NCBI GenBank assembly: GCA_019426215.1
Contig: CM033397.1
Span: 29,576,480-29,640,479, forward strand
DNA length: 64,000 nt
Direction of reading: 5' to 3'
Origin: Buddleja alternifolia
Taxonomy: Eukaryota > Streptophyta > Magnoliopsida > Lamiales > Scrophulariaceae
In this document: piece after piece, positions 48,348-60,980 of the stretch
Numbering within the stretch: the first letter of the stretch is position 1
How the letters are laid out: every line of letters begins with the position of its first letter
Made by a program: the position numbers and the translations under genes
Notes under the pieces: generated by a model
What the model saw: the letters and a program-made list of their open reading frames with translations, nothing else
The model's database searches: none
Told to the model about the DNA's origin: nothing

Positions 48348-50990
48348 TCAAGATCGTGACTTGATCTTGTATCTCTTGGGCATTTCTGCGCGGATTGCTT
48401 CAGTTATTTGATCTTCTAATGTCATCATCACATCATGATCTTTATTGATTATATACTTGTTTTCATCTACTTGCTTTTGTTTGAAAGCGACGTAATGCTT
48501 ATCCCATTCATCTGGGTCAATACCCATATACCTTAAGCAGATTCTGAAGGTTCGATTTAGATCACACATCTTCCTTTCCATAACTACTTTTTCTGGATCG
48601 GTAGGTTCTGGAATGGACGCTCTGGAAAGAGGGATGTCAAACTGCTCAAGCAGTGCTCTTGAAGGTACTGGAAGATCTGGATAGAGCGTTCTTGGAGTTT
48701 CTCTTTTACTAGGGGCTCCAGTAGGGGCAAAAGTAGTTACCCAAGATGGATAGGGATCTTGCTCTTTATTTTGTATAGGAGGAGGAGTGGGAGTATGTTG
48801 ACGCTTGGGCGGCGGAGGAGGATCTTGAGCGCTTGAATTTGAAGTTTTCCTCTTCTTCCCTTTCTTCTTCTCTCCCCCCTTATTGCCATCATCAGTTGGC
48901 ATAAAATGCTCAGTAAGGAGACTGATTTGAGTAGCAATCTGAGCGACAAAGGCCTCAAGAGTGTTAAGACGCTGATCGAAATGTTCTTTCATAACCAGGA
49001 GTTGGGCTTGAGTAGCGTCTGTCAGAGAGGTCTCTAGAGTAGTGAACCGATTGATAATGTCTTCTTTCAAGGCCAGGTGACTTGACTGAGTAGCGTCAGC
49101 CATTTGCTGAAATTGCTTAAGGCCTTCAGTCATGGTTGCTTGAGCAGAAGAGACCACAGATTCAACGGGAAGCTTGAAGCGAGACGTGTGTTTGAGTGAT
49201 TCAATGGGAACTTGATAAGTAGGATCAAACATTGTCCCTTGAAGCTCCGGTTCATTAGCAGACTTTGTTGATGCAGTAGAGTCAAAGTCAGATGGACTGT
49301 CAACAGGAATAGGCGCTGGATGCTGTTCTGGTGAGCGCTCAGCAATAAGGGACGCTGGCGGAGCAGGCAACCCTTCAACGGGCGCTTCAGCAAGAGGTAA
49401 CACCGGCAGTGCAGGTAACCTTTCAGTGGGCGCTTCAGCAGGCGTTGATTCTATACGGCGAAAATCCATAAATTGGAAGTCCATGCTGGCAAAGGGCTCA
49501 TCTGCATATGGATATGTAGCACTCTGTAGAAGTTCATTCAAATGTAGAGTAGGAAGGTAAGTACCTTGAATGAAGGTGCGAAGGGGACTATCCATGGCCC
49601 TAATGTACATTGGCCCAAGGATATCCAGTACATGATTTGGAAAGATTCGGGAAGGCGCTCAGCAGATGGAGAATAGAGCATCTGAGCAATAATGTTGAGA
49701 GAATCCAATCAGCCTGTCCGTTGGAAGAACTTTGAGTTTCTGAGATTCAGGAACATAGTCATTGTAGTATTCTACCAAATAGGGGTAGACGGCTTGAGCA
49801 AGCACTTGGTTTCTTTCCAGTAGAGATAAGACGAAGTCATAATGGCTATGAACTTCCTGTCTGATTGAGGGAAGGAGTGGATATCCGGTGAAGGAGTTTA
49901 TCCGAGAGCCATTCCATGAGCGCAGATTTTCTGTGAAGACTCTGTCAAAATGAGAGAGAGGATTCATGATCTTAATCATCAGTCGAAAGTTGTCGTCACA
50001 GTCACTTGAGGTGAAGTTCAAGCAAGACGGTGAAGAACTGTCGCTGGAAGACGTTATAGTATCGAAGCGTAAAGGAGTGTTTGCAAATCTGTGCAACGCT
50101 ATGCATAGGCATTGCTCAGTATGTTGGCGAATAAGTGGCAGCCTCAAAATTGACCCAATTCTCCGTTGACGCTTCTGTAGGGAAAATTGAGCGAATTTTC
50201 GCTTCTTATCATATATACAGGCGCTGAAAAGATGAGGATCACTGACCAACTCTTCGAATTTGTATTTGTTGCCAACATACGCTTCAGCCCAATTGACTTC
50301 AGTCATGCAGTACTCAGTCCCTGCATTAAGGATAGCACGAAATCCTTGCTGGTGAATGTCTCTGATTGCCTCAAAACGATTTTTGTCTGGTTCATAATTG
50401 GCATTCCAAACGCTATCAAAATAAGCATCAGCTTCTGTCTGAATCATATCATGGATAAACGCTGGACGGTCTCCGACATGTACACCTTTATTCTTCCATA
50501 AATGGAGCGGATTAGCTGAAAATAAAAATATTTGCAGGACTGTGTACGAGAGTTGAGGAGTGAGAGTAGCCTTCTCTGTTTAAGAGCTTCTCGGTGGGAT
50601 TGATGAGTTCATAACCACGGTCATAGATTCGTATGTTGAAATCTTTGAGAGCAAAACCAGTTGGTTTGCTATGCCCGTAGTCTCGATAATAGGCCAGATC
50701 AACATCTGATCTTGGAGTCTTTCCTCCTTGAACCTATCTCGGGGTCTCTGAGTTGAACAAGGTATCTCGGACAGTGAGATCAAACTGAATAAGTTTGACT
50801 ATATCATTCTCCACATTAAAGCCTTATCTTCTATTATATCCGGCAGGAAGACTGTCTTCTTCAGCGTGGGGGTAGGGGTTAGATAGTAACTGATGGTGAT
50901 CAATGTTTTTCTTTTCAGGAGTTCCTAACATGAGAAGAGAGTTTCGGCCAAAGATTACGTATTTCTTCATTCCTCTCTTAAATCATCCGG
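48348..50990 (-). pseudogene. Family-B element internal protein (non-pol, plant transposon protein-like)
   Basis: One frame of about 880 codons runs from about 50990 to 48348, broken only by three in-frame stops (around 50830, 50735 and 49660); the stretches 50447-49659 and 49610-48348 are long and open. The N-terminal two thirds is globular (YFDSVWNANYEPDKNRFEAI, then EVNWAEAYVGNKYKFEELV) and resembles the family annotated in plants as 'putative plant transposon protein'. Then come a Pro/Ala-rich linker (about 49450-49290), a coiled-coil stretch with two similar segments (ALKEDIINRFTTLETSL and VMKEHFDQRLNTLEAFV) and a Lys-rich patch (KGGEKKKGKKRK). No protease, RT, RNase H or integrase is seen, so it would depend on another element. 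I do not recognise an enzymatic role; a gag-like structural role is only a guess. Confidence 0.65.
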
Positions 50991-50999
50991 AAAAACCCT

Positions 51000-51720
51000 T
51001 CAAGAACTCGAACATTTCTCACTCACACCTTCTAAAGTTCCTCCGACTTGCCAAGTCCAATAACCCCACCGTCTACTAACCTTCACCATCCTACCCAACA
51101 TATTGCGACCTGAGTGGACCACGTTCTATAAATCCCCAAAAGACATCACAAATGAATCCACATCCTGCCCGATCATTAGTATGTACCACCACAAAAAGTG
51201 TCATTTTCACGATCTAAGGGACGATCGGAATTAGAAGAACTGGTGCCATTTCATATCGCTATCAAAAGTTTGATTGACGATATGATTTTTTTTCCTTGAC
51301 GCCTTTAAATATTTGTAAACTATGATGTGGTGTGTATGTGTTAATTCTTCTGATTTTGTTGTATTTTGAACCATTTGAACGAAAAGTTTCTTGTTTTATC
51401 TTATTTAGGTTTGCATTTTTATAATATATCATTTTTTTTCGTACTTGATAGTAGTTTCTATGAGTTGATTTTTGAACTAGAGATATTTTTTATTATTATT
51501 TATGTTTTCGAGAAAAAATCTCAATTCTGGATTAGGGTTTACTAGAATGTGTGTGTCATTCTTTCTCATTGAAATGTAAGTGTCTATTTTTTTTATCATT
51601 ATTATACAAGTATGTCTAGATTTGTATTCGGTAGCGTAACTACACGAGACAGAAACGTAAGCTTCCGAACATTGACCTTGACAGGTATAGTATAATTGAC
51701 ATGGTGATGTGTGAAGGAGT
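51000..51720. other. Flank of the family-B internal region
   Basis: May hold the leader of the element; no 5' LTR or PBS of family B is seen, so the element is probably 5'-truncated. From about 51300 the sequence is AT-rich and unremarkable. Confidence 0.4.
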
Positions 51721-53620
51721 TATATGTTGATGAAAGGCTAGACTAGTCGGGTATCTACGCTCATCGCAGCCGACCCAACGAAAGCAAATAATTATATTAA
51801 ATTAACGCAATGCAATGAGCAGGCTGCATGGTACTATCAAATTCAAAAACATCCATAGGGGGGTTTTATAGCCATTATAATTAATAGATTAAATTTCGTA
51901 ATTATTTCTAACCACAGTCGAATCAGTATGCATGAATAGGAACTTGTGGTGGATTTCAGGTTCGAGCAATCTACGTCCTCGTCCCCAACAACCAAATTAT
52001 TGTCCCTTCTCTGCTATTTTTATCCAGATTGATCATAGTACTCTACGTGTAGCACCTCTAAGCGTGTATCCACACCTTAAATACATTTGAAAATCATCCT
52101 ACTATGATTTTAGTGCTAACTTAATCAGAGTAATTATTTTAGCTTATGGAGAAAAGGGTAGGAGAATGTGTATGGGCTCTAATACAGAGAATTAAACAGA
52201 TAAAAAGGAAAACAAATTTCACAATGTACTATTTTGGAATAGGTATTCAGTTCTGCCTACTTAAGCAGAGGCGGCCGATCTCTACAGTCCACCTAGGCTT
52301 GGACTACTTTCTTATTAAATCGTAGTTCTAATTATATCTATTCATACATAAGTCTTAATTAAATTGGACTACCTCATTCAATTATTCTATCAAGGTTTAA
52401 TTACATAATTAGGACTTTAGCCATAAATATTTTATCTACTTAACATAATTAATTTATTAGTCTTCTTCTAATTAATTAATTCCGCATATGATATTATATT
52501 AATAAAATCATCCTAATTTCTTTTCTCCATGATTTAATGCAACTAATTATGCAATTCCTTTTTTAGAAATTCTATCAAAACTAATCTAATCCACTAATGA
52601 TTAATTTTTATAAGTGAGAATCGTACTCAAGTATAGAATGTGACCCCTTAGGTTCACTAATAAGCTAGAAATGACACCACTCCATAAGGTTTGATTAATT
52701 ATTACTCAAATGATCAATCGAGGTCTTGAATTTATCACCAAGGTCAATTCAAGACTCTCATTGATCGGGATTCGATATCTAGCAACGTTGTTAGGAAAAC
52801 CTAGATGCTAGTGATTATGTGATAGACCTATCCAGTAACGATCTTCATATGATCCAACTCCTTCATCATTTTTCGATCCAAGTTTAGAGTTTGGGTTCAA
52901 TCGAAAGTCTATTAACTTAGATAACTATGATTGTGTTGTGACTATAGTGACCTTCATCATCTAAGATAGGATCACCATTCATTTTAATGACTTCGATACT
53001 CTTGCCAGAGATTTTCAACTAGTCATTATGTCAACAAAAGCATATGAAATATCCAAATATCCTACTGTGTATAGATCTCATATTATATCATCTGGTCCAC
53101 TGTACAACCTGACTAAACCCAACATTGTCCCCTCTCGTGATTCTCTTGGAATCTGGAATAAGTCAAAGCATAGTGGGTTGCACACGTTGCCTCCATGCAT
53201 CTCGAGTCATAAGGATTATCTCGTATTATGTAATCCTTAGGATATGAAGTTCGATATGAAACCAACATGCAATCATGCGGGGTGTTCATTCATGTACCTC
53301 TAAGTACAGACCCTCTGTGTAAACACTGATCTGCGATCAATGACCATGGAATAAGGCATAAGGCACACTCTCTATGACTGTCTACACGAGCATGCCCTGG
53401 GTAGACTATGATTTACTTTTTTCTCATGTCTAAATGACTTGGAACTAGTTTAGAATCACAACCTTGGAGAACGTTCCAATCGCCACATCATGTGTCGACC
53501 ATTTCCATAGCCATGCAATGCATTGATCATCAAAGCTCTATCAACTACATCATAGAATTATAGATAAGAAAATGCTAATAAGGTTTGATATATAAAATAA
53601 GACTATTCAAATAGTGTTTA
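51721..53620 (-). mobile_element. Probable long LTR remnant (retroelement, ends unclear)
   Basis: On the minus strand this reads like the long noncoding LTRs common in plant copia elements, with AGTGAACCTAAGGGGTCACA near 52650 and a succession of direction-marking conserved blocks up to 53600. It contains no coding frame. I could not find matched TG...CA ends with a duplication, partly because the TRIM at 53621 sits on one edge. Confidence 0.4.
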
Positions 53621-54264
53621 TGTCACGGCCCGAGCCTGCGAGCCCATTGGATGCGATGCATGCCTCCAAAATCACTGAGCGTAACCTCGAGTTGGGCATT
53701 TTAACCACGGCCAAAAATGCATATCCATTAGCGTAACCTCCAATTATAAACATGTCCAGTTTCCCTTTCTTCCTAATGTGGGATGTGTACAGAAGGGCCT
53801 TACAATCACCACCCGTCAGAACGCGACATCCTCGTCGCAGCCTAACATCGTCCATAACTCATCTCCAGGTGACTCTAGCAGCGGTTCTCATGGGATCAAG
53901 AGATGGCTCCCAAAGGCCGAGGGCGGGGGCCCGCCAATCTACTTTCCAGACGATGATACTTATGTTTTCCAGCAAAACAATCCGAATGTGTAGCACTTTG
54001 CCCACACCTCAAGCGGTGGCTCCGGCGCTTGTAGCACTTAGCTCCGAATATTCCGACTTGCAAATGATTCTGATACTATTGTCACGCCTCGGCCCCACGA
54101 GCCCCTTGGACCAAATAAGTCGCATCAAACCCACTGAGCATGATCTTGAGTTGCTCATTTAACTACGACTCTGTTTATCTCCCGTATCTTTTAACCATTT
54201 TTTTCACCATAACTTTCAAGAAAATTTCATAGTACCTCGTACGCATTTAATGATGAACTTTTTT
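53621..54264 (-). mobile_element. TRIM-like element
   Basis: Two copies of a sequence starting TGTCACG(G/C)C on the plus strand lie at 53621 and 54080. The first, 53621-53804, is a 184-bp LTR (minus strand TGTAAGGCCC...GTGACA) with GGTGGTGAT, a polypurine-like tract, directly before it. Inside the second copy the minus strand shows TAGTATCAGAATC, near the tRNA-Met primer site. The internal region is only about 275 bp, so this is a terminal-repeat retrotransposon in miniature. The 5' LTR is recognisable to about 54160 and then diverges, so its end is estimated. Confidence 0.6.
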
Positions 54265-54384
54265 CATCCCGTATTTAACTAACTAGTGTATATGTATCCG
54301 CATAACATATGTCGGCACACTCATCATCTGGCAATTTTTTTCAATTAATTAAATTTTTTTCAATTAATTAAATGGTATCTATAT

Positions 54385-54800
54385 TTTCAATAATATATAG
54401 AGAAATTACATTTTCGTCTCATAATTTTGTTTCATTGGTTACTATTTTCTCAGTCTCATAACTTTCAAAATTCTCACATTTAGTCTCAATCAAAATTCCG
54501 TCGCAGTCACTCTGTAAGTTAACATTTTGACTGGGTTTTTTTTTGAGACATTTTGTGCATAAATGGCACGTGATATATAGAATCGTTGTGATATTGAATA
54601 TAATTGTGTGTAAGTACTTCACGCAGAATTTTTTCCCAAGAAAAGGGTTAAATATTGACTAACAGAGTTGACCATTAATTTTGAATGAAATCTTCGGTTG
54701 AGACTAAATGTAGACATTTTGAAGTTATAGGACCAATATGAGAAATCTGTAACAAATGAGACGAAAATTAAAATGAGACAAAATTATGGGATAATTGTCC
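54385..54800. mobile_element. MITE-like repeat (candidate)
   Basis: Inverted occurrences of TTTTCGTCTCATAATTTTG-type text mark both sides (about 54410 and 54770). They resemble the termini of the elements at 57313 and 63067. No clean duplication was found. Confidence 0.4.
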
Positions 54801-56060
54801 AGACATCCAATAGAATTCACAAGATGAGTGAAACATAATTATTATGCAATTATTTACAAGATGAGTAAATTATACATAAGTTCGGCCAAAAAAGTTTGTT
54901 CACACACTTTTGTCTAAGCCTTCCATATTTAAGAACTCATTCTTTGAAATGTTTGGTGTCATTAATGTGCTTGTACTCATAATTTATTTATCTATTTAGG
55001 TTGATCAAGTTCATTTAAGTTCATAAATGGAGTATAAAATGCGGAAGTACAATGCAACAGACTTCATCTAATAAATCAACAATTAATGAAGCACCAAACA
55101 GATAACATAGCTTCTTATCAAAAAAATAAACAGATACCAAAGCTCAAGAATTCGAGCACAAATAATTAAACTCTCATAATAGATGGCAAACTCTAACACA
55201 AGGATGCGACACTCTCTTTCAAGAGAAAAACAAAGTAAAAGGTAAAAATTGAAAACAAAACGAAGGCTAGTCCAATTTTCACTGTCACATCACCAATGAC
55301 CTATAAATTGGGGACGGTGGCAGGTATTTTGTTGCTCCTACTATAGAAAGATTGAAACCGAGAAGATAGGTGAATCAGGCGACAGGATATAAAATTAGAG
55401 GGGACAACAAAAGGAGAAGGGGAAGCGATTTGTAGCAAATACTTCTCGTATGATTGTTACCACTTCCAGCTTGACCGCAATACCCATTTTTTTGACAGCT
55501 ATTGAGAGGCGACTGCTACTTCCAGCTTGATAGCACCCAATGTATTCACAAGACAAGTACATTTGTTATGTAATTGGTGTAAACTCCAATTAGAGTGACT
55601 AATCACAAGGCAAGTACATCAACATTTGTCATGTCATATGATTGATGGGTGCAATCAAACTGAATTGATGAAAAAATTCTTATATAAATCGGGTTTGGGT
55701 CCCACTTGTGCATCTTGTGGATGTGATTAATACACATCACTTGTTTTTAAATTAAAAAAAAAATAAAAATGATGTATATTAATTACATTTACAGGTGCAT
55801 AGAGTACAAGACCCAATTTATACAAGTATTTTCCGAATTGATGCTAGAACTTTCCTTTTAAAAGTGTAGTAGTATGTACTCATAAATTAATGAGCTATCG
55901 TTTTGATAAATGCAAAAGATAAGAAGGTTTGTTGAAAAAAAAAAAGGATACGAAGGTGGGACCGCTCTGGTAACTAAACTAGATCCAACCTCATTATAGA
56001 CCCCTTGTTGGTGGCCAAAGGACATCATCAATGCGGAAAAACTAGCTGCATCAGTATAAC
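54801..56060. other. Gene-free stretch
   Basis: AT-rich. It holds some weakly repeated phrases (TTCCAGCTTGA...; GTACATTTGT... near 55470-55620) but no gene or clear element. Confidence 0.4.
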
Positions 56061-56066
56061 CCTTAT

Positions 56067-56510
56067 AATGGAAAATTGTATTTGTGTCCCATAATTTTGG
56101 CCTTTTTTAATTTTAGCCTCATTCTTTACAGGATTTTCACATTATGTCCTGTAACTTTGAAAAGTTCTTACATTTAGTGCTGGCATCCAAATTTAACGAT
56201 TAATTCCGTTACTCAGCATTTTGACTGATTTTTTTGGGAGAATTCGTGTGTGGATGCACTCAGACAAGGATTATATTCAATATCACTATGTTTCTATTTA
56301 ATATCATGTGTCACTCACACACAAAAACTCCCAAAAAAGTTGGACAAAATGTTGATTAACAGACTTGACCATAAATTTTTTATCAAAAATTCGATTGAGA
56401 CCAAATGTGAGAACTTTTCAACGTTATGGGACGCAATGTGAAAATCCGTAATGAATGAGCTCAAAATTGAAAAGTGTCAAATATATGAGACAAAAAATGC
56501 AATTTTGCAT
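56067..56510. mobile_element. MITE-like repeat (candidate)
   Basis: The termini GAAAATTGTATTTGTGTCCC and, inverted, GACAAAAAATGCAATTTTGC resemble the ends at 57313 and 63067. No matching duplication was seen. Confidence 0.45.
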
Positions 56511-57312
56511 AGTTAATTGTTTAACAAATGGGAGTACTATGATTAATATATTTGTGTCGACTTATCTGCATGGACAAGTTGATTATAATGACTGGTGAAT
56601 AATTAGTAACTGTAAACACCCCCTCCATGAATTTCAAGTCAAACTCTTGTTGGGGTCTCCAACAAGTCTAATTGACACTAACATTTTGAATTGAAGTATT
56701 GGAAAATGTGAGTATTTGGGTGTGCTTCAATATTAATATCGTTGATAGTCTTTGGTTTTGTTGAAATTCCATTTTTATTTTTTTATTTTTTTGATAATGG
56801 TTTTGTTGTAATTCAACAAGACCTATAAATATCATTTGCAGGGCCGGATTTTTACAAAATAAAATAAATGCTTACATGTTTTGATAGAAAAGTCTGAGTA
56901 CTTCACACTCCAATTGATTAAACCAATCATGTACAAATTGCATTTCATTATTTTATATAAATAAAAAAATTTGCTTTCTGCTAACTCGAACTATTTATTA
57001 CTTGTCTATAAACCGAATAATGCTCAGACTCTCAGCTTATCTTATTCCTTGATTAAGAACATTGGTATGATTTATTATATTTTGTTACTGTTATGTCGTT
57101 ATCCCTAATTAAGTAATTAATTATGGTAGGCACTGTACGGACAAAGCAGGCGATGTTCAGATGTAAAATAAACAAAACCTTATATAAGCCGCCCACATGT
57201 CAAATTGAAAATATATATAGATTTGTGTGTATATTAGGGAATTTTATCTCTTGAATTAATTATACCAAGTGGAACTTCAAAGCCTTAAGTTGATCTGTGA
57301 AGATATTATTGG

Positions 57313-57682
57313 GGGAAATTGCAATTTTGGTCCCATAACTTTGCCCATGTGTGTTTTGGTTTCTATTTTTTTACTTTAACATTATACGTCCCATAACTTC
57401 AAAAAATGTGCGTTTTTGGTCCCAAGATACGATTCCGTCATGTGTACGGGATTGGCATGTGCGGCTCACGTGGGATCTCCAAAAATGTGTGATTTTGGTC
57501 TCATAACTCCAAAACAAGTGAGCAGCACATACCAATTCCGCCAAATAGATGACGTAATCGTATCTTGGGCCAGAAAATGCACATTTTTGTTGGAGTTATG
57601 AGATGTATAATGCTAAAGTCAAAAATACTGTGACCAAAAACACACACGAGCTAAGTTATGGGACCAAAATTGCATGTTTCCC
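57313..57682. mobile_element. MITE, Mutator-like (9-bp duplication)
   Basis: 370-bp element with inverted ends GGGAAATTGCAATTTTGGTC / its complement, imperfect over about 30 bp. It is flanked by a perfect 9-bp duplication TATTATTGG (57304-57312, 57683-57691). No coding capacity. Confidence 0.88.
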
Positions 57683-57691
57683 TATTATTGG

Positions 57692-58885
57692 GGATAATAA
57701 TTTTGTTATACTACGTCTACTTGCAGTTGCAACTATCCTTCAAGAGCATTGATTCTGAAAACGAGATAGGAAAAATTATAATTAAGGAGTAGGAAGTTCT
57801 CAAATTAATAAAAACATAATAACTTTTAATCAATTAGAATAAGGGATTGCTACATTTTGCAAATTATTAGAAGGCTAATTGTAATGTAAATCTCCATATT
57901 ACTTCTTCCATCTTTTTTTAACAAATGGCGAATTCTCCTTTCTATAATTTCTTTATCACTAATTTCTTAACAAATGTATCCATCACATTGCATAAGAAAT
58001 TCAATTTAGTTGGAATTTAAAATAACTGAAAACAGCATTATATAATTTTGTGTTTTTCTCAATAATGCTTTTATAATTGTGGAGCAAACCAAAACCATCT
58101 TTTTGACAACTGAATCATCTTTGGTCTCGCAATTTAAGGGTGTTAATAGTATTTGTTGTTCCATTTCATTGAAAAAGATCGACCCCGATTTCAATATTTT
58201 GTCACACAAGAAAAGATATGATAACAACCAGAAACGTACAAAATATTCTAAGATAAATATTATTGGAAGCTATGTAAATACATTATGCATAAATAAAGAA
58301 ATTGTTTAGATAATATTCTCATTTTTTCTTCTTTTAGCATATTTGACCCTACTTTCTAAAACATTTTCATGGAGGTGGTTCCTCCAATTAAGAGAGTATT
58401 AAAAACAGGGAAAAATAATTACTTATATGGATGATTTGATGATCACAGGGTTCATTATATTAATTGATTTTTTCCATAATATGAAGTATCATATGGTTTA
58501 TTGAGCATTCTTTCCCAAAGTAATTTAAAATGTATTTAATTGCTATGATTAATATATTATTTAATGTTAATCTCTTATTTTTTGTTGAATGACTGCAACT
58601 TGATCTGAAGTCGTTATTTATAAAAATATAAAAAATATTATCATATAAATTTTCAGTTATTTTAATCTGTCTTTAGTGTTATAAATTTGTTTCAATATAT
58701 ATGCTAAAAGATTTTTCATCAATCTAATGCGTAGCTTTATATAAAATAAGAAATAAAGTCAACTAGTGACGAACGAAAGATTAGTGGGTGGAGAATAAGT
58801 ATTTTTCTCAAGCAAATTATAGAATAAGTAATACAAATATGATTTTACATTGAATTTGGCATTTTATTTATTTATAAAGTTTAAG
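57692..58885. other. Gene-free AT-rich stretch
   Basis: No coding, RNA or repeat signal that I can support. Confidence 0.4.
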
Positions 58886-58890
58886 AATAC

Positions 58891-60463
58891 TATTAGGAAT
58901 TTCATGTTAGATGTTTTGATGATGACAATTAGGAGTTTATGTTAGACCCCAAAATATGTACGTTTGATTTTAATAGAAATCATGTATAGGCTTTGAAGCG
59001 TTAGATTTGTAATAGGCTTTATAGGCTTCGTTCTGTTGTATTCTGGATTGTTAGGTTAAGAAGTCTTAGACTAAGCTTCTAATGAATTCTGAGTGTGCTT
59101 GTCAGTAGTTAAAATTGAAAACTCAAGCGCCTGAAGTCTGAATGAAGATGAAATTTCCAAGCATCTAAATATCCAGCTATATCAAGCGTTACCTTTTAGG
59201 AAGAAGCAAATTCAAGAATGGATAAGCGTCTATCAATGATGGATTTCACCTGAATTTATTTTCAAATCCAAAAGGAGTTTAATGCAAATATTCTCGGTGC
59301 ATTAAATGCCAACGGGCATTTAATTCAAATACATTAAATGCTGATAAGAGCATTAAATGTGATAAGCACTTTCAGACGTACGGAGAAGCCACCCTATTGG
59401 ACTGTCAACTTTTCACAGACTGCAGCACCAACTTTTGTGTAGCAGATTTTCAGGAAAAAGGACAAAAGTTGTTCACTCACGGAAGTAAGAGACGCGCCTG
59501 TGCATGTGTCAAACGGACACTTTTTTCAAAAATGTCTATAAATAGGACTTCAACAACAAGCCAAAAATATCGATCAATTCCAAGTCAAATTGCTGTTGCA
59601 TTGAAGTCTCATTCCTTAAACTCTCAGAAAAGCCAGAATATTCAAGTAAACATTCTCCTTGCTGTTCTTCAATTCCTGAGATAGTCAACCAATATCTCAA
59701 ACATTCTTTTCGAAGAAATCCACACTACTATTGAGATATTCACAACTTGTTTGAACTTCATCAAAATCAAACAAACCGTTCAGAAAAACCCCATCCAAGC
59801 CTCGCAATCTGTGTGAAGTCGAAGTTGGATACTTGCATTATTTCTGGGTGAAAGAAGCAAGGGGATAGAAGTGATTTGGAGCAGAAATCTGTGGTATCAA
59901 GGAGCTCAAGTCATCAACATCCATCTCTCCCTAATTTGTAGAAGTTTCTGTGTGATTCTTTGAGAACCATCTTAATGGATTGCCTCCAAGTATTCGAAGA
60001 GAAGAATGACGTAGTTGAGATTACACCACCCAACGAACCTTACAAATATCTTGCTCTTTACTTTACAGTCATTTTTCATTTTATTATATCTTTGTATAAA
60101 ACTGTTAAGTAAAACTCAAGAGAACACTAAGCAACAAAAACATTTTTCTTGTGACGCTAAAGCTTTCAAAAAGGAGGACTCTAAAATTATTTCGTTGTGC
60201 TAACGCTGATTAAAGAACTAAACGCTTAAACCTATTTGGTTAAAGTATTCTAATCTTAAAGTCTAAGTTAACTTTCTAAAACAATCTTCATCAGACGCTT
60301 GGCCTAGGCGTCTATATTTGAAGTAAACGCTTAGTGAAGCGTCTACTTTTTCAAGCGTCCAAAATATTTTTAATACGAATCTTTTTGAAGTCGAAAAGAC
60401 TTCAAGGTCTATTCAACCCCCCCCCCCCTTCTAGACCCTTTCGTATGCCACTTGGGACCAACA
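58891..60463 (+). mobile_element. Family-B solo LTR
   Basis: 1573 bp, from TATTAGGAATTTCATG (TG start mutated to TA) to GGGACCAACA, flanked by the perfect 5-bp duplication AATAC (58886-58890, 60464-60468). TATA-like TCTATAAATAGG is at about 59535. A C run (60417-60428) marks the conserved homopolymer near the LTR end. No internal domain remains. Confidence 0.9.
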
Positions 60464-60639
60464 AATACCTTCCCCCTAATTAGTTAAAAATTATTGTGTC
60501 TTTATTAATTTAAAAACTTCCTAGTCCCTTAACAATAATTTTCCCAAGAAGGTACTATGAAGCTGACTATTTGGCATGTATATGAATTGGAAATATTCGA
60601 GATAAAAGTCGTATTGTCGAATTTCTAGTTCCAAAATAA

Positions 60640-60846
60640 AGGAAAAAGTCACTTCTGGACCCAGTTCAGTCAAAACACTTTTAGTCCAAAAATTGACAGA
60701 CGGGACTAAAAGTGTCAGTTTTTTACTCCAATATAATGGAATCAAAAGTGTCAAAAAAATTCGTATGACAAATTATTAAAAAATATCCTATGGAATTAAA
60801 AGTGTTTTGGCTGAACTCCAATGGGACCAAAAATAAAATTTGTCCT
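60640..60846. mobile_element. MITE, Mutator-like (9-bp duplication)
   Basis: 207-bp element. Left end AGGAAAAAGTC...CAAAACACTTTTA and the complement of the right end agree over about 45 bp with mismatches. Flanks CCAAAATAA (60631-60639) and CCAAAGTAA (60847-60855) are an 8/9 match. Confidence 0.75.
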
Positions 60847-60980
60847 CCAAAGTAATTGCAAAATTTCCTATTTCTTAGACAATTACAGTTATATTATATG
60901 TCAAATTTTGATCCAGGAGACAACTAAATATATATTTTGACTAAATCCTACATTATATGAGATATAGCTAGTCATTATTT

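Noticed and set aside
53028..53240. 70-codon open frame
   Set aside because: Lies in LTR-like noncoding repeat text with no recognisable motif.
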